Shown: positions 21,830 through 32,639 of the stretch, piece after piece
Layout of the letters: each line of letters begins with the position of its first letter
How positions within the stretch are numbered: the first letter of the stretch is position 1
Origin: Acanthochlamys bracteata
Taxonomy: Eukaryota > Streptophyta > Magnoliopsida > Pandanales > Velloziaceae
Length of the DNA: 64,000 bases
Direction: 5' to 3'
NCBI GenBank assembly: GCA_019914995.1
Contig: CM034142.1
Span: forward strand, 2,809,031-2,873,030
Notes under the pieces: model-generated
Seen by the model: the letters and a program-made list of their open reading frames with translations, nothing else
What the model was told of the DNA's origin: nothing
Database searches by the model: none
Made by a program: the position numbers and the translations under genes

Positions 21830-21925
21830 AACTTTTATTAAAAAGCTAAAAGACTTACAGTGAGAGCACTGGGAGCACTTCAGAAGATCTCTTTTCAAAA
21901 GAAACTTTGTACATATATATAAGTA
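21830..21925 (-). promoter_or_regulatory. EPRV promoter-like/poly(A) region, inverted copy
   Basis: On the minus strand, CTTATATATATGTAC (21,909-21,923) precedes AATAAA (21,839-21,834) by ~80 bases. This parallels the plus copy at 19,960-20,090. Confidence 0.5.
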
Positions 21926-22009
21926 ACCTAACTAGAGTTTTGCTAACTTAACTAGAGTTCTATTAACCATACCCTGGTAAGGTTAATTATCTCTTGGTCT
22001 TGGATGGCA

Positions 22010-22295
22010 CATTCTGCATCATTTATTTTAACCATAGGTGAGTCTGGTTGATGTTTTGATTGAGCATCTAGAAGCCAGCTCTTTCTGGTCCAAGGCTTCG
22101 ATCATTGTCTGGATCTGATATATTGTCTATATCTGCAAACTGATTATCCATGTCTGTATATTGAGATGTTAGGCTGTATGTTCTTTCGGATTCTGAACTG
22201 GTCAATTTATATTCTAGTTCACATGAAGTTGGATTAGTAATCCCTTTGAATATTTTAAGGTCTTTAATAGTTTCTTCCACTAAATTTACAATCAA
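22010..22295 (-). pseudogene. EPRV polyprotein tail, inverted copy
   Basis: The frame is open from 22,295 to 22,068: VEETIKDLKIFKGITNPTSC, then SSESERTYS, then a short near-repeat (YTDMDNQFADIDN), ending ERAGF. It is joined directly to the RT fragment at ~22,296. The C-terminal half of RT, RNase H and the viroplasmin-like region are therefore deleted in this copy. Confidence 0.65.
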
Positions 22296-22985
22296 ATTTA
22301 CTAAATATTTTTCTTTGTTTAATTCTTTCTAATAATTCATTCTTATTAGGGATAAGATATTCGTCATCTACGGTATTATCATTTAATCATTTATAATTTA
22401 TAACCATTCTGGATTTTCCTCTTATTATTTCACTACAATTTCTTACTATAAATACAAGTGATGTATGGGGACTTTCAGATCTTCTTATAACTCCTAATTT
22501 AAATAATTCTTCTATATGTATCTTAAAATCTTTTCTGTCTACTTCAGTTGCTTCTACTGTACCTGCTTTTATAACTAAATTCTCATTTAACAATTTTAGA
22601 CAAACTGTTTTGTCTTTGCGCTAATATTTTTGTATGTCTTCTCATATAATTTCTAATTTCTCTAGTTTAGAAATCAGTTGTGTTAAACTTGTTTCTTCTA
22701 ATAAATTATAAGTTTACTGTAAAGGTTCTTCCATAAATTCTAATGATTCTAAATCATCTATATCTATTGAAGCTTCTCCTAATTTAGAAAGATATTCGTT
22801 TAAGAGAGTATGAGGTTCTTTTAATTATTTTGTAGATTCTCCTAACTCACATTAGCCTTCTATTGGACAGGGACAAACTTTGGCTTGGACAGGAATAGTA
22901 GGCTGTTGTGCTAATAAGAAAGATGTGCTAGACCCACCACGCTTTCCAACGTACTCTAATGTAGGAGTAGTAGGACTAAGGAATG
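22296..22985 (-). pseudogene. EPRV RT N-terminal part and linker, inverted copy
   Basis: The minus strand is open from 22,593 to 22,387 with KIHIEELFKLGVIRRSESPH and SRMVINYK. The NKNELL-type motif continues across a stop to ~22,300. The protease-RT linker (22,600-22,980) has stops. The palm motif YIDDIL is absent because of the deletion to the tail. Confidence 0.7.
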
Positions 22986-22989
22986 TCTA

Positions 22990-23340
22990 TGTAGAAGGAA
23001 AAATCTTTATTTAAAGTAATACTATAATTGTCTTTTAATAAAGGAAATTCCTAAAATTACATGATTCTTTAAACTTAATCCTCTAACAAACGTTTGGGCT
23101 GTAGGTAAGGTATATTCTGTACTATAACCACAATTTGGTTTAAAACTAGTCTTAGTGTCTATAAGAATTGTAGTAGTATAAGTATATGTCTCTCCATTCA
23201 TTTGGATAGCAACTAAAGGTTGTTTAGTTTTTCTAAAATATTTCTCTGGAATTATATCTAGAGTAAGGATAGTATTAGTGCATCCTGTGTCTATCATAGC
23301 TAATGTCTCTACTACATATTCTTCTATACGTATTTTTACA
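22990..23340 (-). pseudogene. EPRV aspartic protease, inverted B copy
   Basis: D-T-G at 23,291-23,283 (MIDTGCTNTILTLDIIPEKY), then KQPLVAIQMNGETYTYTT and AQTFVRGLSLKNHVILGIS. It is open from 23,297 to 23,022. Relative to the plus copy, the C-terminal end is in frame here. Confidence 0.75.
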
Positions 23341-23394
23341 CATTACTTTTAATGTTCCTATCTCATTATAATTGTTCAAACAATTATAAGTTCT

Positions 23395-23817
23395 TCAACA
23401 AAATTTAAATTTGTTACCTCTTCTAATTCTGGTGTAGGGTTAGGTTCTGGGATTGGTGTTGGAATAGGCCTGAAACTAAATTCTTCCTGATGTTTACTAC
23501 TTTCAGGTATGTCGAAATCCAAGCTAGATTCTGATCATTTTAATCTTCTGTTTATCTTAAATACTTGACCTTCGAAATAGTTTGCTCTAGATTTTATGGT
23601 TTCTTTATATTTTGGATAGTCATCTTGTAATTTTAAACATCTTATGCAACCTTCTAGAAAACATAAGCTACATCTAACTCTATTCATTATGCTAGGATAT
23701 CATCTACAAATAAAATATGGGGTACTATCTATTCCTTCATATTTTTTCCAAATATGATGGCATTCTTCATTCATATATTCTAAATTGTCTGAATAATTAA
23801 AATGTGGTTCTAATTCC
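23395..23817 (-). pseudogene. EPRV second Cys cluster region, inverted B copy
   Basis: It is homologous to 15,985-16,345, including the C-x2-C-x4-C-x2-C end. It stops sharply at ~23,817, where unrelated sequence begins. The ~510 bases coding the zinc knuckle in the plus copy are missing. Confidence 0.65.
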
Positions 23818-25298
23818 CATCGGCTATCCATTTATTTCAGTGCCCAGTATTTTCTGAGACCCACCGTATCAATATATCATTCAAGCATACATAATATAAT
23901 AGGTTATGACAGTACCTGTTAAGTTCTGCATTGTCCCATACCAATGTAGTCCCTAACAAGTAGATGCAACATAATAGGTTTTCACTCAATGAACATGCTA
24001 TGCCCAATGCTTTCAATGCTATCGTGATTATACTTATGCACATATGAAAGGAAAATATTGACATGTATATAGCATATTCTCATAATTATGCCACATAGTC
24101 TACAATAGCAAACATGCTAGTACTAACTATAAACATGATGTGAAATAAATCTAAGCATGTACAGGCATATGTAGCATGAATGATAAATCATAATATATAA
24201 CGAAAATGGCAAAGTAGGCCAGAATTTTCAAAGTGAATGCTACCTGTGCCGAAAACCTAACGTTAATTTAGGAAGGAAAGGTGGCACGGTAACCCTCACC
24301 TGTAGTCCAAGTAAGTATTTATATCAACTGTCAACTCTAAGCCGCACCGTCCGAATTCAAGTCACTCGTATCACCTAACGTGCATACGGGCATATTCAAT
24401 AATAAGCACGCTAATGAAAGCTAAATCAAATACTTGTAATAAATATCTAACTAAGTTTGAGTCCAAGGTTTAATAACATACGGTGAACCATTCTACAATT
24501 TCCTTCGTTCAACGGTTTATTCAAATTCCTAATCCACTACACAATAAGTACTAACTAACGAATCCAAGAAGCTTACCGACGAGGTGAGACGATCGAATGC
24601 TAAAACAACTTAAATCGGCAACAAGTCGCGTATTTTCAATCCAACGATTCCCTAAATCGAAACGAATTAATAATTCATCTAACAATAATTACAAATACGC
24701 GAAGCAAGTATTTTTAACTCACCTAACCAAGTCATCAGAAAGTTCGCCGGATTCCGGCGAGCTAGGGTTCCGGCAAGGTGCGTTCAAAGCAGTAAAAATG
24801 ACCAACACTGCTAGTAGAATCCAATGAAATAAACGACGAGCTTCAATTTTGTCGCCGGCGACCGGAATCGACGAAATAACGTCCGGCCGCGAACTCCCAC
24901 GAAATCAACTAACGGAGCTGAAAATCAACACAAATAAATAAGGGAAAGGACTTAGCAAGTTAAGGGGAACGTTTCTATCTACTTACCTTTGCCGGAACGC
25001 CGGCAAAATGGCCGGACAAATTTTGAAAATTTGTCCCGCACGGCGTAGCTCACCGGAATTGATAAGGACTACCGGAAGTGAGAAGGAGGATGGCTTGAGA
25101 AGATGAAATGAAGTGAATATCGCAGGAAAGGGGTTGATTTCCCGCCGGAGAGGAGCCGGAGCAATGGCGGCTGATGGGTTAGGGCAAAACAGTGAGGAAG
25201 GAAGGAAGAAGAAAGGAAAAAAAAAAAAAAAAACAAGAGAGATTGCATGTTAGGGCCACTATTTTTTACAATAGCTTCCTGCAGCCTACAGAGTTATA
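23818..25298 (-). mobile_element. Insertion in the EPRV: fragment related to a gypsy LTR
   Basis: This non-viral block interrupts the inverted B copy and replaces ~510 bases of it. It resembles the LTR region at 42,461-44,208 in order and motif: CAAAGT-GCC...CTTAACG(T/G)TAA-TTA, then CCCTCACCTG, GCCGCA, a GAAGCTTACCGA/AAAGCTTACCGA block, and CCGGA(T/A)TCCGGCGA followed by GCCGG-rich text. It has no TG/CA ends or target-site duplication that I can find. I read it as a truncated, diverged copy of that LTR family, probably minus-oriented. Captured host promoter DNA is the alternative. Confidence 0.45.
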
Positions 25299-26540
25299 GT
25301 TATTACAGAACTACTCTCTGTGTTATGGTCCAAAGTGTATCTAGATTTTCTTTGACTGGTGCTAAATTATTCCATTCTCTTTCTATTTCTCTACCTATAT
25401 CACCTGGAAATTTTATAAATAATCTTTTTGCCATACTCCTGGTCAAAACCAGCTCTTGCCTTTGTAACCATATTAACATATTCATTACAAAATCTTTTAG
25501 CATTTCTTACATCTCTAAGTTGCATTTGTTTTATATGTAATAAAGCTTTTACTTGCATAGATGCTAATTCTAAATTAGGATCTTCCCCTGTAACTAACTG
25601 ATGTATTTGGTTTACAAAATTATAAGAATTAGGTTCTAAAGATAAAAGATGCTTATATTCTGAAGGATGTTTTCTTTTATATACTTCCCATAATCCACTT
25701 ATAGATTCTCCTAAGAAAATTTCTAGATATCTAAATTTCTAGATATCCCATAATCCTTTTATCTCGCATATTTTTTCAATAATTTCCTATTACTAAATTC
25801 TTCCAAACATCTAAACTGTTATTCAATAATTGAGGGTCATGTGCCGTGAGTTTAAGAATTTGAACTTCTCCTGAAGTTTGAAAATTTATTTTAGGTTCTA
25901 ATGGAAAGGCTTTTCCTTTAGATTTTACACTACTAAAATCTTGGTCTGCTAAAGCAATATCTCTTCTTAGTAAATTACCATAACTATAACTTGATGTTTC
26001 TGATGTAGGTTCGGTTCGCTGAAATGGACTAATAGCAGATGCAGGACTACACTCTACAGATTCCATAAATTCTACTTGGCTAACTTCACTTATAGCATCT
26101 AATTTTTCTTGACTAAAATATTTAATTCTAAAAGAATTGTCAGCTTTTTCTAATTTTGCTAAATCCATTTTAATAGGTGCAATAGCTTCTAAATGTTTTT
26201 GTTTAATAGGCTGGATATATTCTTTAGATACTTCACCACTATTTATTTTTTCAATAAATCTTTCTCTTATTCTCCAAATTTTTGAACTTTTTTTCCGTAA
26301 TTCTCTAATTTTATCATGTCTTTCTTTTAACTTGAAATGAACACAATCTTCTAATAAATTACCTTTTCTAATATGTCTTTGACAATCATAGTAAAGGTAC
26401 TCATTATCTTCTAAATTTCAAGAAATTTCTATTCTTAGTAATTCTTCAAAAGTTCTGATTGATTCCATGCTATTTTTTTGGCATGGTATTACCATAGTGT
26501 CTTCTAAAATAGTAGAAAATTCATTCATACATTCTTCTGC
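25299..26540 (-). pseudogene. EPRV capsid and linker, inverted B copy
   Basis: The minus strand is open from 26,168 to 25,776: MDLAKLEKADNSFRIKYFSQ, the Q-R-T-E-P-T-S-E-T segment, EPKINFQTSGEVQILKLTAH, then DVWKNLVIGNY. Downstream capsid motifs continue to REIEREWNNLAPVKENLDTL at 25,310. A ~30-base local duplication near 25,725-25,755 (CTAGATATC repeated) disrupts the middle. The linker upstream (26,170-26,540) has sparse stops. Confidence 0.75.
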
Positions 26541-27415
26541 CCATTATCTTCCAGAGTTGAAACTAGATTATAATCTGTAAATCTAACGCTACTGCTATTC
26601 CGAGCATTTTTGTACATCATACTAGTTTCTGGAATAAAAACATTTGATTTTTGATGAAATTTATCAAGAATCCACTCCCTTCCAACTAAAGCTGTAAGAT
26701 TTATCTTATTAGCTTTTATAATTTTAATATCTTTTGAGCTGACTTATTGCGTAACGTCATCCATTTCTAATTTATATTTAACTTCTCTATTATTAGTTAA
26801 TCTTCCTATGAATCCTAAAGAAATTAATAAATTACTATCTAAAGTTTTTGCTTCATAACCTTTAGTCTTTGTTCCTATTTTAAGATGCTGGATTCCGTTT
26901 GTAATACTAGCTAAAAAATTTGGACAACAATAAAACATTCCTTTATTTTGGAAATAAACATAAAGTAGTACTTTTGTTCCTAAATAGCTTCTATCTAATC
27001 ATTTGATTTCAATTACTAATAATTCTAAATGCATAAAATTAAACTGTGAATTTCTTAAAACTTTATAAGCTTCTAAACTTTAACGTCTAATATTACATGT
27101 TCACCTCCTAAGAATTATAATTCTTCTTCTCGTTTTCTTACAAAGAATTGAGTCTGATTAACAAAATTTTCTATTTTACCCTATGATATAATTCTCTAGG
27201 AGAAATAAGGTCTAAACCATTTTGCTTAAAATGTTCTAAATTTTGTTATGGATCTCTAATTGAACCTACTTCAAATAAATGCTTATTACTCCTATTAAAT
27301 ATTTGCCTCATAAATGTTTGCTTTGAACTATTGGGAACAATTTTTCCTGAACTATGTTCTGTTAATGCCCTAGAACTTCCACTAAAAGATGTAGTTATTT
27401 TATAGAAGAAAATTT
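26541..27415 (-). pseudogene. EPRV movement protein (30K superfamily), inverted B copy
   Basis: The minus strand at 26,938-26,744 shows IQHLKIGTKTKGYEAKTLDS, NLLISLGFIGRLTNN and MDDVTQ. After a stop it continues with INLTALVGREWILDKFHQKS and SSSVRFTDYNLVSTLEDN. This is the pararetroviral movement protein that would enlarge plasmodesmata, at the polyprotein N-terminus. The upstream leader of the polyprotein (27,400-27,000; SGKIVPNSSKQTFMRQIF) is in shifted frames. It is the most complete movement-protein region in the window. Confidence 0.75.
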
Positions 27416-28117
27416 TTATTCTCTAGATGGTTTAGGTCTATCTATACCACTGCCTTTTGTTATGTCAAGTCTGTCTACTTTTTTAACAAGATCATCAATT
27501 TCTTGATTTAACTTGTTCTTTTGTTTTTCTTCTAATAATAAATCTAATTTAGTATTTACTCTAAGTAAAAGGCTAATAATTGTATTGTTTTGTCTGATTA
27601 GATTTTTATCTTGTGTAGGAGTCGGATCAAGCTTACTAAATCCTTCGGCTGGAAACAAATATTTTTCAATTTCTACTAAGGCTTTTTGATAATCTTTCAT
27701 AAAGATAAGGATTTTCTTAAGAGTTCTGTTAATGTATCTACCTTAATTTAAACTTTGGATTTGTCAATCTATAGTCTGTAAGCTAATATTTCTATTAGAA
27801 TAATGATGTATAATTTCTGAACTAAATTGAAATTGATTTTTGAGAAAATCTAAATTTGTTCTTACAGTTTTAATGTCTGAAAATAAAAAAGACAAATCTT
27901 CACTTGATTTTCTTGCTAAAGAAAATTCTAAATGAGTTGAAAGATCTAAAACTAAACCTATTAAACTGTTTAAAACGGGGTCTGAACAATGGAGGAGATG
28001 CTTAAAATCACTATTCTTTTCAAAATTACACTTAATTTTACACTTATGTAATGCAATTGCTAACCTATAACTATGAGAGACTTCTAAATCTAAATAATCA
28101 AATCTCTTCAGATCCAT
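27416..28117 (-). pseudogene. EPRV second small ORF (badnavirus ORF2 / virion-associated type)
   Basis: Starting at a true ATG (28,117), the frame reads DLKRFDYLDLEVSHSYRLA and on to 27,764. It then meets a TGA and a TAA within ~35 bases. The same frame reopens to 27,416 with KDYQKALVEIEKYLFPAEGF, then NLIRQNNTIISLLLRVNTKL and a Lys/Glu helix. The second part has the layout of small badnavirus/tungrovirus ORF products: K/E-Y-Q-x-A-L ... P-A-x-G-F ... N-x-x-I-x-x-L-L-x-V. Two stops make it inactive. One interrupted ORF is the simpler reading; two separate ORFs are possible. Confidence 0.6.
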
Positions 28118-28480
28118 CTTCTTCTTTTTCAGTAATTTCTGCTAAGTTAAGATGTTCAAAAAGAGTTTCAAATTTTCTATATATTCTCTTGCTATAAGGG
28201 ATGGTCTTCCTTCTATTTCGTTATACTGAGAATTTAGTTAATATATGATTTAAATAGCTTCGTAATTTCTTCTCCTCTATTCTTCTCTTTTATAGATAAT
28301 AATTCTTGTAATGAAAAATAAAAATTTCTTTCTAAAAATACTGCGTCTTCGTTAACTTCTGTTATCTGATCTAAATCAATTACTTCAAAAAATTCGTCTA
28401 AAATTACACATGTTGCCTAAATATGAAACTCACTTAGTTCTGTGAGGATAGTATGTTCTACCTTAATAGGTACTGTCATA
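28100..28480 (-). pseudogene. EPRV first small ORF
   Basis: The minus-strand ATG at ~28,480 begins TVPIKVEHTILTELSEFH. After a stop it continues ILDEFFEVIDLDQITEVNED and ELLSIKEKNRGEEITKLFKS. A frameshift follows, and the C-terminus is acidic, EITEKEEDGSEEI, with a TGA at ~28,101. The ATG of the second ORF (28,117-28,115) lies inside its last codons, the short overlap typical of badnavirus ORFs. Function is unknown. Confidence 0.55.
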
Positions 28481-28593
28481 AACTATTAATTCTAGAATTT
28501 TTCAACTTTCTAGATTATAGTTCTATAAAGATAATAAATTCTATTACTAGGCTTAATCTAACTACTACTAGTTAAACTAAACGAAGTAATCTA

Positions 28594-28605
28594 GCTCTGA
28601 TACCA
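28594..28605 (-). promoter_or_regulatory. Intact tRNA-Met primer-binding site
   Basis: The minus strand reads TGGTATCAGAGC, the exact pararetroviral primer site for tRNA-Met. The first small ORF begins ~115 bases downstream in the same orientation, so this marks the 5' end of the inverted B genome. Confidence 0.85.
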
Positions 28606-28684
28606 GGTGTCATAAACTCTAGTTTATGAAGTAGTCTGAAAGTTATGAACTATAAGTTATTAACAAGATTTTTTTTTTAAACTT

Positions 28685-29474
28685 ATAAGAACTAGAACTT
28701 ATGGAGTCTATAGAGTTAAGCCCGTCTTAGTCGTTAACCCTTTTAGAGAACAACTCCCACTGTAGAAGCACCAATTATAACTACGAAAACCTACCAAGAA
28801 GAACAAGATTTTGCCAATCTTAGATCTAAAGGAAAGGCAACACCCTTAGAACCAAAGATAAACTTTCAGACTAGAGGAGAAGCACAAATTCTTAATCGTA
28901 CAGCATATGCTCATCAGCTTTAAAATAATGTTTTAGATGTTTGGAAGAATTTAGTAACAAGAGACTACTGGAACATGAAAGACGCCACAACAGGCGAAGA
29001 AGCATTTAGATACTTAGAAGTATTTTTAGGAGAATCATTAGAGGTTTATGGGAAGTATATAAAATTAAAAATCCCCAAGCATATAAGAATTTATTAGCAT
29101 TAGGGCCAAACCCTTATAAGTTTGTTAATCAAATACATCGTAACAAGAGAATATCCTAATTTAGGATTTTAGTTGCATTGCAAGCATATGCATTAATACA
29201 TATACAACAGTTACAACTCAGAGATTGGCGTAATATTAAGAAATTGTGTAATGAATACGTTATACGATAATAAAGGCAGGAGCAGAGTACGACCCAAAAT
29301 ATGGTAAAACATTATTTAGGAAACTCGTAGGAGAATTAAAAAGAGAAATTGAGAGAATGGAATGAGTTAGCACTAATTAAGGAGAATCCCAACGCTCTAT
29401 GGACAATTACACATACGATAGTTCATATCATGAAAGAGCTTAAAAGAAAATGTAGCGAGATTCAGACCGCCAGA
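28685..29474 (+). pseudogene. EPRV subtype A capsid
   Basis: It starts within the linker/capsid boundary (LELMESIE) and runs EPKINFQTRGEAQILN, DYWNMKDATTGEEAFRYLE, then a segment like GPNPYKFVNQIH. The end is EIERMEW-type text near 29,350-29,400. It has numerous stops and frameshifts. Nucleotide wording differs systematically from subtype B but closely matches 10,600-11,062. Confidence 0.7.
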
Positions 29475-30350
29475 GAACTTAAAAAAGGCTAGTATGCATT
29501 CTGTAATAGTTATTTGTGTTCCTAATTAGGATATAGAGAACCTAAGCATAGAAAATGTACCCGTAGGAGATTATTCTAAGAAAAGATACTATTTGAAAGA
29601 TCAAAATTTTGAAAACCTTATTTAGATAAAGATAAACATGTAAGAAAATTTGATCCAAAGAAAAATTGTAGAAAGAAGCTAAAATTTTTGCATGTAATAG
29701 CGAAGAGCATTTAAGCGATGCTTGTCCCAAGCATAAAAACATTCATAATAAGAATACAGAGTTATTAGAATGTATTAATGAAACACTAATACAAGTAGAT
29801 TCTTAAATTCAGTTGATGAAACAATTTATAGCATAGAATCATTAGAAGAAAGATTTAGAGATGAACAACAGGAAGATTTTATTAGACAAATGTTAGGATT
29901 AAATCTTAATCAAGATTCAAATGAAGAATTCGAAGAATTAGATACCTATAATTTCGAATTTATGGGTGAAAAATGTCCTAATGTTTGGAGAAAACATGTA
30001 GGCATGGATAATAGAGAATATTTTTTTGTAGATGGTATCCTGGTACAATGAATAGAACAAGATGCGAACTTTGCTTTTTAGAAGGATGCATAAAAGTGTT
30101 TACACATACCAAATATTCAAGATTTTAAGAATCAAAATTCCTTAGAAGATAGATTAGAATATTTAGAAGCTTAAGTTTACAAACTTCACTGAAGATTAAT
30201 TAAGCTAGAAACTAAGTTAGACATACCAGAAACTAGCCAAATCCGACAATAGTCGAATTTTGAACCAATTCTAGAACATCACCCTGAGGAAGAGTTAGCA
30301 AACTTAGACATAGTAGAAGAGCCAAATTCTTGTATGCAATAATTTTAAAG
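29475..30350 (+). pseudogene. EPRV subtype A zinc-knuckle and second Cys cluster
   Basis: CNSEEHLSDACPKHKNIHNK near 29,690-29,750 is the knuckle (the preceding C-F is altered by a frameshift). DEQQEDFIRQMLGLNLNQD follows. The second cluster ends CELCFLEGCIK near 30,068-30,100. Broken in several places. Confidence 0.65.
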
Positions 30351-30445
30351 AGATAGGTACATTTAAAGTAATGTGCAAAATACATATAGAAAATTATCTT
30401 CTAGAGACATTAGTATTGATAGATACAGGATATACAATTGAATTT
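30351..30445 (+). pseudogene. EPRV subtype A protease remnant
   Basis: FKVMCKIHIENYLLETLVLI precedes D-T-G at 30,422-30,430. A deletion then joins it directly to the acidic protease-RT linker, so only the first ~30 residues survive. Confidence 0.6.
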
Positions 30446-30589
30446 AACCTATGAGAAGAAGATAGCCTTTCTCAATTAATCTCAAGTTAGAAAATTAGAT
30501 ATCATTAGAGAATATATCTAGAAGTATTGGCATAAAGACAAATCAATTTGTCATTTATGACTGTTAAATGAGCATTTAATTGTAAAAGC

Positions 30590-31290
30590 AACTTCAATAG
30601 AAGCATCAGAAGCTAATAGAAAGGATTTTATAAGATGCATATAGAAGAACTTGTAAAGTTAAGAGTTATTCAGATATCTGATAGTCCACATAGATCCCGA
30701 ATCCTTTATTTGTAATAAATCGTAGTGAGATAGCTATAGGTAAATCTATAATGGTTATTAATACAATACCATAGATGATGGATATCTTATTCCGAATAAG
30801 AATGAGTTACTAGATAGAATTAAAGAGAGAAAGGTATTTAGCAAGTTTGAGTGTAAATCTAAATTTTGCGAAGTTCCAATGCGCGAGAAAACATTCTGTG
30901 GACAACATTCTCTTGTGTAGAAGGACATTTTGAGTGGCTTGTCATGCTTATTGGATTAAAGAACGCTCTCTCCATATTTCAACGAAAAGATGGATGAAAT
31001 TTTTAGAAAATATGCAGACTTTGTTATAGTTTATATAGATGACATACTTGTTCTTAGCATAACAAAAGAAGAATATTTAGGACATTTGATAGTTAGTTTT
31101 AAAATTTTAGTCCATGGTATTATTATTAGCAAAAAGAAGATAAAGCTAGCTAAAGAAAAAATTAGATTTTTAGGCGTTATCATTGGAAAGGTAAACTAGA
31201 GTTGCACGAGCATATAGCTAAGAAGATTTTTTTCTTGATAGGTTAGACAGCTTAAAAGAACTACAGTAGTTTCTAGGAGTTCTAAATATG
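30590..31290 (+). pseudogene. EPRV subtype A reverse transcriptase
   Basis: Motifs HIEELVKLRVIQ, GYLIPNKNELLDRIKERKVF and FEWLVMLIGLKN appear. At 30,990-31,199 an open frame has MDEIFRKYADFVIVYIDDIL (catalytic motif 31,032-31,049) and RFLGVIIGK. Frames change at least four times. Confidence 0.75.
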
Positions 31291-31379
31291 CAATACCATT
31301 TAGGAGAACTTGCAGGACCGCTATACGCAAAAACAAGTTTGAAAAGTCAGTTAGCTTTTAATTCTAAAGATATTAAGAT

Positions 31380-31815
31380 AGTACGAGAAATAAAGAAAAA
31401 GTAAAGCAAATACCTCCATTAGATTTACCACTAGAAACTATCTTATTATAGAAATAGACGGCTCACATTTAGGATGTTAGCAGTACTATTTAGCTAACTA
31501 ATAAATAAAGAAACAGAAACATAAAGAATCTTAATGTATAGTAGTGGCCAATATAAAGAAAATGGTAATAGAACCAATATATAATCCAAATTATTAGAAG
31601 TAAATTATGCTCTAGATTGATTTCAGTTATTCATTTTATCAAAAAAGAAAATAACAGTAAGAGCAGACCGTAAGGCTATAGTTAAATTCTATAATAAGAT
31701 GAATGAGAAAGGATCCAACCAAAGAAGATGGCTTAATTTTATTGATACAGTTACTAATGATGGTTTGCATATAGAGACAAAATATATTACGGGTAAAGAT
31801 AATTGAGTAACTGAT
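31380..31815 (+). pseudogene. EPRV subtype A RNase H
   Basis: Segments near LIIEIDGSHLG, ENGNRTNI, the K-I-T-V-R-A-D strand and RRWLNFIDTVTNDG are homologous to 18,100-18,475. The catalytic Glu region is altered (NIxSKLLEVNYALD). Multiple stops. Confidence 0.65.
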
Positions 31816-32520
31816 ATTCTTAATAGACTTCTGACTCCCCTTTTTTCTACAAATGCAGTCTCCTCCAAAATTCCGCCAACACAAGTAGTAAGAACTAACC
31901 CTCAAAATCCACTACTAGTAATTTAGAGAGAATTCATTTCGGTAAGCATGAGCTTATCTATTTCTTGCTAGTAATATAACTTTCAGATGCTTAGATAGAT
32001 AAGAGATGAGTCTTTTATAAGTCTTTTATAAGAACATAGATGTTCGTTAGATAACCTTTGGCAAGCATTCAACAAGCATGCTGCTAAATATATTTTATAT
32101 AGCATGAATGCACTCGCGCATCATTCTAGTTATGAGAGAAAGAATTTTTCGTCTTATGTAGTGTATAATTATTAGGAGCTCTCCATACTTCGCCAGAAGT
32201 AGTAGACATCGTAGATGCATTCCCTGAGGGTTTTAACAATTTCTCAGAAGCATCAGATTCCACAAGACAGCAATTAGGCATCACCTTTTATTTATCTCCA
32301 TCTCTTAGAACTGCACATATAGATCCGCAAGTCTCCTACAAGATTGCAAGGGATACTTAAAAAAATATCATTTTCTGTGACCACTGCACTACTCTAGCAA
32401 ATACAATGAAGAAACTGAATGAAAACATAGCCTATCGTAGACAAAAGAAGACAAAGCTTCTTCATAAGTAAGCAGAATTAGATAAGCAACTAATACAGGT
32501 AAGGACGGATCAGCATACAG
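31816..32520 (+). pseudogene. EPRV subtype A post-RNase H region with viroplasmin-like remnant
   Basis: It is collinear with 18,476-19,230: FGKHEL, SMNALAHHSSYERKNFSSYV followed by V-Y, then GALHTSPEVVDIVDAFPEGF (32,137-32,240), FYLSPSLRTAHIDPQVSYKI and a Lys-rich helix. The core Y-V-V-x-x-G-R is damaged by a small deletion. Its presence in both subtypes shows that the domain belonged to the viral genome. Confidence 0.55.
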
Positions 32521-32639
32521 CCTCCAAAACCTATTGAGGAGATAAAACAAATTGCAGGAACAACAGCTACTTGTGTTGAGAACAAGTAGAAACAGCGATC
32601 ACTTGTGCTGAGAAACAAGTGGCTAGTTTAGTTCCACCG

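Larger units (their letters stand above)
19600..22300. repeat. Large inverted repeat of two EPRV 3' regions
   Basis: Left arm ~19,600-20,890 and right arm ~21,045-22,295 are reverse complements by eye. They run from the polyprotein tail (IFKGITNPTSCELE) through promoter, poly(A) signal and purine block to the primer-site area. The spacer is ~155 bases with an RT scrap. The arms differ by scattered substitutions and small indels. One difference removes most of the primer site in the right arm, so this is an old structure and not a simple assembly mirror. Confidence 0.85.

Noticed and set aside
25247..25540. Plus-strand 97-codon frame
   Set aside because: It is antisense to the inverted EPRV capsid, which has clear family motifs.
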